A stretch of 10,817 nucleotides of DNA. Source: Gammaproteobacteria bacterium (GTDB lineage Bacteria > Pseudomonadota > Gammaproteobacteria > Pseudomonadales > Azotimanducaceae_A). Both the position numbers and the translations under genes were made by a program. The number at the start of each line of letters is the position of its first letter. Position 1 is the stretch's first letter. Shown piece by piece: positions 7,198-10,817 of this stretch. The notes under the pieces are model-generated. The model saw only the letters and a list, made by a program, of their open reading frames with translations, was not told the origin of the DNA and searched no databases. The DNA lies in NCBI GenBank assembly GCA_002728935.1, contig PBWF01000082.1:8678-19494 (forward strand), read 5' to 3'.

Positions 7198-7247
7198 AAA
7201 AGCGGAGAGAAAGCAACCACAACCCAGGCGGTTTCCCTCCGCTTTTT
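7198..7247 (-). terminator. Hairpin terminator after the TonB receptor gene
   Basis: On the minus strand GCGGAGGGAAA (7242-7232) pairs with TTTCTCTCCGC (7212-7202) through 11 pairs including one G-U, with a 19-base loop. Flanking A and T runs (7198-7201, 7243-7247) add up to four A-U pairs and give the T tail. It sits 25 bases past the receptor stop. On the plus strand the same hairpin has one A-C mismatch and a five-T tail, so weak bidirectional activity is possible. An alternative small hairpin, TCCGC/GCGGA at 7238-7254, overlaps it. Confidence 0.65.
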
Positions 7248-7271
7248 CTGCGGAACCGTAACTGATCCTAC

Positions 7272-9959
7272 TTATAGGTCCGGAGTCCAACGTAGTATCA
7301 GACCGTACTCGCGATGATTGGTTGGCGATCCCAGGAAGACCTGACCACCGAAACCACCTGACGCGACAAACTCATTCAGACCGATCTCATCTAACGCATT
7401 GTTGACGTAGATCTGAGCAGACCAGGTCTCATCTGGATCTATCCAAGTTACAGAGAGGTCCAGACGGTCGTAGCCGTCAATCTCATACAAATCGACGTTC
7501 CCGATAGTTGGATACATCTCGCTCTGATAGGTCCATGTACCCATGAAGTTCAACTTACTACCGTTCGACAAACCCATTTCATGTAACAGGCTGGCAGCGA
7601 ACTTGTGCTTGGGTGAACTCGGTAGCCGATTCCCTGTCTGATCCTGCGGCAGTTCATACCAGCTCTGAGTCTCCTCGCCAGTCTCAAAATCGAGATGATT
7701 ATAGAGCTCATACTCAGCGTCTGGGCTCCCAGAAATGACGGATGAATGGCTGCCTACTTCTGAGTCATTGTAAGCGTAGAATCCAACCACGGATGTCGTG
7801 TCATTGAAGGCATAGCTGTATTCGATCTCAACACCGTAAACCTCAGTATCAGGAATTGCAGCAATGTATTCAGCCAACGGGGTGTCGGTATAGACGTCGG
7901 GTGTGAATCCTCCTGACAGTTCCTGGACCGCAGCCAGATGCATTTTGTCGTAATCCATAAAAAAGGCACTGGCGGCCAACTGAAGCCGACCATCCATATA
8001 TGTACCCTTGACTCCGGCTTCATAGTTGGTAAGCGTTGACTCCTCAACGACAGTAGGCACTCCGGGAACAGGCGGAGACGCGAAGTTAAATACGCCTGGC
8101 TTATGCCCGGTCGAGACTCGACCGTAAATCATGTTGTTGTTTTCTGTTGTGTACTCAACTGTGACATGACCAACAATCTGGTCCCAGGATTCCGGCTGGT
8201 CAAAACCACCGTCCTGGAAGCCAACAACAACTGGCACACCGATAAAGGAAAACATGAACGAACCTGCGAAAGTTTCGGGCGGCTGAACCTTGTCATCTTC
8301 AAGCCAGCGCAAACCACCAGACACTGCCCAACTGTCGTTAATCTCATATTCAACATTGGCAAAAACTGCCTTGGTTTCATTCAAAGAGCCTGTGCCGAAC
8401 GGAACAATCGCTCGGAGGTCACCGACTTCACGACCCCGAACACCATATTCGCCAGGGCAGTACCAGAAAGAACCGTCGCCGGCGTCAGTTATCGGTAACC
8501 CAAAGGTCGCTCCAACAACGTTCTCAATGTAGGAACGACAATCCGTGACGGGTACACCAAATGCGCCGTCGAGTGCGGCCGCCGCCTCATCAGGGTCAAC
8601 AAAACGAAAATCGTGGCTATATTCCCAACGGGTCAACTGGAATTGAACTTCACTCTCATAGTCAAAAGCGCCAATGATCAGGTTCATTTTGTCGTTCACC
8701 TGCCAGGTCAATAAAAGCTCGTGGGATTCTTCTTCGTAGTCGTACGGCAGATCATAAGCGCGATCTATAAATGGCACACCGCCGTCAGTCGAGAGGCTGT
8801 GATCAGCAGCTGTACCTACACGAGTCGTGTAGTCACCATCCCGAAAGACATACTGGTAAACATCATTCTTGGAGTAGGTATAACGTAAGGTCGTATCCTC
8901 GTTAAAGGCATACTCCGCGTAGAAATTAACCATCTCAGCCTCTGAATCTTCGAATCCTGTTCGGTTCAAGGCCACCTTGTTTTCAATATCACCGCAGCGC
9001 TGGAATGGCACTCCAATCGGACAGTTTGGGTCACCGGATGGGACCTGAGTCGCATACAGATAATTAGTGTTATCACTCAGACTTAACTGAAAAGGTGGTC
9101 GATTCCCTACTGAATAGGCACCTACAAGTTCAATCTGGGCGTCTGTAGTGTTCAGGTTGGCTAGATTAACCTGTGATATGGGTATCCCCTGGTCCCTGAC
9201 CTGCGAGTACCTTATGTTGGAGTCGAAGCGATCAGTTTGAAAACGGAACTGAACCGCGTAGTACTCCTCATCTGGTGCATTGGTGTCCTCGCCAAGGCCG
9301 ACGTTTTCTTGGTAACCATCACCCTCATGAAGACCACCTGTCACCCTAAAAGCAAGGTTGTCTGTAATTGGGCCACCTACCGCGAAATTCAGCCTCTGCT
9401 GACTGTAGTCATTGGCTTGCGCCATGATTTCAACATCCCATTCCTGGGTGGGCTTTTTGTATATGTAGTTGATGGATCCGGCAATCGAGTTTCTCCCATT
9501 GAGTGTTCCCTGAGGACCTCGCGCGACTTCCACCCTTTCAAGATCGAAACCGCCACCCGGTGCAGTGCCATAAACACCAATCGTGTAAGCGCCATCAATG
9601 TAGGTAGCAACCGACCGGTCGCCGTGGTCTATACCAGCGTTCCGGGTACCGATACCGCGCAATGATGTACCATTGCCGACCTGGTCATAGGTTTCACCAA
9701 ACTGGAGGCCAGGCACCAATATTTGAAGTTTGTCCCTGTCCTGAATGCCAAATCGCTTCAACATATCCTCCGTGAAGCCTGTAATAGTCATGGGCGTGTC
9801 CATAACATTTTTGGCAGTTCGCTCTGCAGTGACGACGATCTCTTCAAAGTAAGCTTCGTCATCGTTTTCTTCTGCAACCACAAATGGACTTGCAATAATC
9901 AAACTTATGAGCGCTACCACAGACTTAACCCGAAGCAACGAAAATCGGATCTCCAACAT
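7272..9959 (-). CDS. TonB-dependent outer-membrane receptor
   Basis: 895-residue outer-membrane transporter that imports a ligand using TonB/ExbBD energy. I start at the ATG 9957-9959 because GGGAGGG (9967-9973) lies 7 bases upstream and the protein then opens with a signal peptide (basic LLRVK, hydrophobic VVALISLIIASPF, probable cleavage after VVA at residue 29). The TonB box and plug follow: EEIVVTAER (39-47), TPMTITGF, LRGIGTR (100-106), and VEVARGPQGTLNGR (143-156). The plug ends near residue 169 and a roughly 720-residue barrel rich in alternating aromatic residues completes the protein. The last strand (REYGLILRW) is followed by TPDL, so the chain does not end in the common terminal Phe or Trp. 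Pairs of cysteines in barrel loops (PNCPIGVPFQRC; DCRSYIENVV...WYC) could form disulfides. Ligand unknown; the oxygenase/SDR context suggests a hydrophobic small molecule (inference). Confidence 0.95.
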   Translation of the reverse strand: MLEIRFSLLRVKSVVALISLIIASPFVVAEENDDEAYFEEIVVTAERTAKNVMDTPMTITGFTEDMLKRFGIQDRDKLQILVPGLQFGETYDQVGNGTSLRGIGTRNAGIDHGDRSVATYIDGAYTIGVYGTAPGGGFDLERVEVARGPQGTLNGRNSIAGSINYIYKKPTQEWDVEIMAQANDYSQQRLNFAVGGPITDNLAFRVTGGLHEGDGYQENVGLGEDTNAPDEEYYAVQFRFQTDRFDSNIRYSQVRDQGIPISQVNLANLNTTDAQIELVGAYSVGNRPPFQLSLSDNTNYLYATQVPSGDPNCPIGVPFQRCGDIENKVALNRTGFEDSEAEMVNFYAEYAFNEDTTLRYTYSKNDVYQYVFRDGDYTTRVGTAADHSLSTDGGVPFIDRAYDLPYDYEEESHELLLTWQVNDKMNLIIGAFDYESEVQFQLTRWEYSHDFRFVDPDEAAAALDGAFGVPVTDCRSYIENVVGATFGLPITDAGDGSFWYCPGEYGVRGREVGDLRAIVPFGTGSLNETKAVFANVEYEINDSWAVSGGLRWLEDDKVQPPETFAGSFMFSFIGVPVVVGFQDGGFDQPESWDQIVGHVTVEYTTENNNMIYGRVSTGHKPGVFNFASPPVPGVPTVVEESTLTNYEAGVKGTYMDGRLQLAASAFFMDYDKMHLAAVQELSGGFTPDVYTDTPLAEYIAAIPDTEVYGVEIEYSYAFNDTTSVVGFYAYNDSEVGSHSSVISGSPDAEYELYNHLDFETGEETQSWYELPQDQTGNRLPSSPKHKFAASLLHEMGLSNGSKLNFMGTWTYQSEMYPTIGNVDLYEIDGYDRLDLSVTWIDPDETWSAQIYVNNALDEIGLNEFVASGGFGGQVFLGSPTNHREYGLILRWTPDL

Positions 9960-9973
9960 AGCCAAACCCTCCC

Positions 9974-10033
9974 TTATGGATATGAAATTTTTATATGCTT
10001 TATTCGAAGCCCCCCAAATCGGATCTCCGACAT
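9974..10033 (-). CDS. 19-codon small ORF (duplicated receptor N-terminus), leader peptide or fossil
   Basis: Created by the tandem duplication. From the ATG at 10031-10033 it encodes MSEIRFGGLRIKHIKISYP and stops at TAA (9974-9976). The first twelve residues match the receptor's MLEIRFSLLRVK in 7 of 12 positions. GGGGTGGATGAG precedes the ATG and may serve as ribosome-binding sequence, although it is also part of a hairpin. The stop directly abuts the receptor's Shine-Dalgarno GGGAGGG, so translation of the small ORF could affect receptor initiation. Expression is unproven. Confidence 0.4.
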   Translation of the reverse strand: MSEIRFGGLRIKHIKISYP

Positions 10034-10035
10034 AA

Positions 10036-10057
10036 CTCATCCACCCCAATGGATGAG
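10036..10057. promoter_or_regulatory. Perfect 8-bp inverted repeat in the receptor leader
   Basis: CTCATCCA (10036-10043) and TGGATGAG (10050-10057) are perfect complements around CCCCAA. On the minus strand the hairpin would form at the very 5' end of the predicted receptor transcript and would take in the G-rich ribosome-binding stretch before the small ORF's ATG. On the plus strand it is followed by CAATTTTT, which resembles a weak terminator. It may instead be a protein-binding site. Confidence 0.45.
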
Positions 10058-10062
10058 CAATT

Positions 10063-10091
10063 TTTATATGCTTTTGGTTTACGAGACACAA
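10063..10091 (-). promoter_or_regulatory. Candidate promoter for the TonB receptor
   Basis: On the minus strand TTGTGT (10091-10086) and TATAAA (10068-10063) are 17 bases apart, a reasonable sigma-70 pair. Transcription would begin near 10056, at the start of the inverted repeat. The proximal repeat copy carries the same TATAAA at 9990-9995, but its -35 position (TTTGGG) is poor. Two promoters, one per repeat copy, are therefore possible. Confidence 0.45.
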
Positions 10092-10157
10092 ATTGATGGC
10101 ATTAGATTTCCCCCATTTTTTGTCTTCTATTTCTAGGAAAAGTTATGGTGTATTTTG

Positions 10158-10186
10158 TTGACCCTCACTAGGCGTGTTTATAGGCT
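10158..10186 (+). promoter_or_regulatory. Weak candidate promoter for the solute-binding protein gene
   Basis: TTGACC (10158-10163) is followed 17 bases later by TAGGCT (10181-10186), which keeps the first two and last bases of the -10 consensus. The predicted start is about 30 bases before the ATG at 10221. The divergent gap 9960-10220 otherwise holds the receptor leader repeats, and 10092-10157 shows nothing recognisable. Confidence 0.3.
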
Positions 10187-10220
10187 GAAAATATAAAGAG
10201 TCGCTCCAAAGTCGAGAGAT

Positions 10221-10817
10221 ATGCGAAGAATTGCCTGTTATTTCCTTTTATTCCTCGGACTACCTAGTGTTACTTTTGCCCAGTTACCTGAAAACCTGGA
10301 ATTTAAACACGGCATTTCCTTTTTTCACGACCTCAAGTATCCATCTAACTTTTCGCACCTCGATTACCTAAATCCGGACGCGCCAAAGGGCGGTAATCTG
10401 ACCCTGCCATGGGGCTTTTCATTTGACACCTTTGCACCTTTGGCGATAGGAGAAACGGGCGCGCCATCCGGCTACCATTTCTTGGATGAACCGCTCATTG
10501 TTCGCGGTGGGGATGAGTTTGCTGCCTTCTATGGCCGCCTCGCTGATGGCATTGCTGTGACTGAAGACCGTATGGCCATAATCTTCAGAATCCATCCAGA
10601 TGCCAGGTGGAGCGACGACTTTCCCGTATCCGCTCACGATGTCGTCTATACTTTCGAACAAAATATGGCGCAGCCAGGTGCAGGTTATTTCTTCAGCTTT
10701 ATTGATCTGGTTGAGGCCTTAGATGATCGACATGTTGCATTTCGACTCAATACACCATTGACCTATGATCATGTTGCGCTGATTCAGTACCAGGGGATCA
10801 TGCCTGAACACTACTGG
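10221..10817 (+). CDS. YejA-like extracellular solute-binding protein, family 5, cut by window edge
   Basis: Periplasmic substrate-binding component of an ABC importer, probably for oligopeptides or peptide-like compounds. The 199 visible codons run open to the right edge, about a third of the usual length near 600. A signal peptide is clear (MRRIACYFLLFLGLPSVTFA, cleavage before Q21). The early mature region HGISFFHDLKYPSNFSHLDY (30-49) and NPDAPKGGNL (51-60) match the pattern typical of the YejA branch of the family (G-x-S-x-F-G-x-L-K-Y-P... N-P-x-A-P-K-G-G). The later stretch RIHPDARWSDDFPVSAHDVVYTFE is the conserved core of family 5 binding proteins. It diverges from the TonB receptor, and permease and ATPase genes would be expected downstream. 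I give no symbol because only part is visible. Confidence 0.88.
   Translation, partial: MRRIACYFLLFLGLPSVTFAQLPENLEFKHGISFFHDLKYPSNFSHLDYLNPDAPKGGNLTLPWGFSFDTFAPLAIGETGAPSGYHFLDEPLIVRGGDEFAAFYGRLADGIAVTEDRMAIIFRIHPDARWSDDFPVSAHDVVYTFEQNMAQPGAGYFFSFIDLVEALDDRHVAFRLNTPLTYDHVALIQYQGIMPEHYW

Larger units (their letters stand above)
9924..10074 (-). repeat. Diverged tandem duplication of the receptor gene's 5' end
   Basis: Two head-to-tail copies of about 77 bp occupy 9924-10001 and 9998-10074. Each reads, on the minus strand, AAAGCATATAAAAATT (identical 16 bases, 9986-10001 and 10059-10074), then a leader with CATCCAT- or CATATCCAT-like sequence and a G-rich stretch, then TATGTyGGAGATCCGATTT (9942-9960 and 10016-10034, one difference in 19). 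A less conserved piece ending CTTCG...AAG closes each copy. The proximal copy holds the real start codon at 9959; the distal copy holds a second ATG at 10033, offset by 74 bp and therefore out of frame. Confidence 0.85.

Noticed and set aside
8103..8498. 131-codon plus-strand open frame inside the receptor gene
   Set aside because: It is the antisense shadow of a strongly supported TonB receptor and has no recognisable protein features.
9960..10091. 44-residue in-frame N-terminal extension of the TonB receptor
   Set aside because: It precedes a clear signal peptide, lies upstream of the GGGAGGG ribosome-binding site, and is the distal repeat copy read in the wrong frame.
9723..10136. 137-codon plus-strand open frame over the receptor start and leader
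   Set aside because: It runs antisense to the signal peptide and the duplicated leader, with low-complexity residues and no motif.
10419..10661. 80-codon minus-strand open frame
   Set aside because: It lies antisense within the YejA-like gene, whose family motifs are clear.
1..10817. CRISPR arrays, tRNA or rRNA genes
   Set aside because: No regularly spaced direct repeats beyond the two-copy leader duplication and no tRNA- or rRNA-like sequence were seen on either strand.

Overview
The window looks like chromosomal DNA of a Gram-negative bacterium, most likely a free-living proteobacterium, perhaps a marine gammaproteobacterium. The evidence is a TonB-dependent outer-membrane receptor with signal peptide and TonB box, a YejA-like periplasmic binding protein, moderate GC, and uninterrupted genes with E. 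coli-like ribosome-binding and promoter elements. I cannot name a species.

Layout, left to right. (1) 1-2506, minus strand: two tandem, clearly paralogous MFS transporters of the glycoside/cation symporter (GPH, MelB-like) type. Their stop and start codons overlap as TGATG, and the second gene runs off the left edge. (2) 2507-2649: divergent control region with an inverted repeat and a consensus -35 box. (3) 2650-4339, plus strand: a short-chain dehydrogenase (SDR) followed at 16 bp by a PhyH-like dioxygenase whose putative iron motif is H-G-G rather than H-x-D. (4) 4348-5559, minus strand: an intact 403-codon gene that resembles an IS4-type DDE transposase but has His where the first catalytic Asp is expected, with no visible IS ends. 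(5) 5713-6351, plus strand: a second, shorter PhyH dioxygenase with a canonical H-S-D...H...R site. (6) 6367-7158, minus strand: a second SDR, tail to tail with the preceding gene. (7) 7198-7247: a hairpin terminator. (8) 7272-9959, minus strand: a TonB-dependent receptor of 895 residues. (9) 9924-10074: a diverged tandem duplication of the receptor's promoter, leader and first twelve codons, which leaves a 19-codon small ORF just upstream. (10) 10221-10817, plus strand: the start of a YejA-like family 5 solute-binding protein, cut by the right edge.

Taken together this resembles a catabolic or tailoring locus for a small organic compound: outer-membrane uptake by the TonB receptor, inner-membrane transport by the GPH carriers, oxidation by two Fe(II)/2-oxoglutarate-type oxygenases and two NAD(P)-dependent SDRs. 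The substrate cannot be read from the sequence. The most unusual items are the transposase-like gene with an altered active site between the two dioxygenases, the duplicated receptor leader, and the H-G-G dioxygenase.
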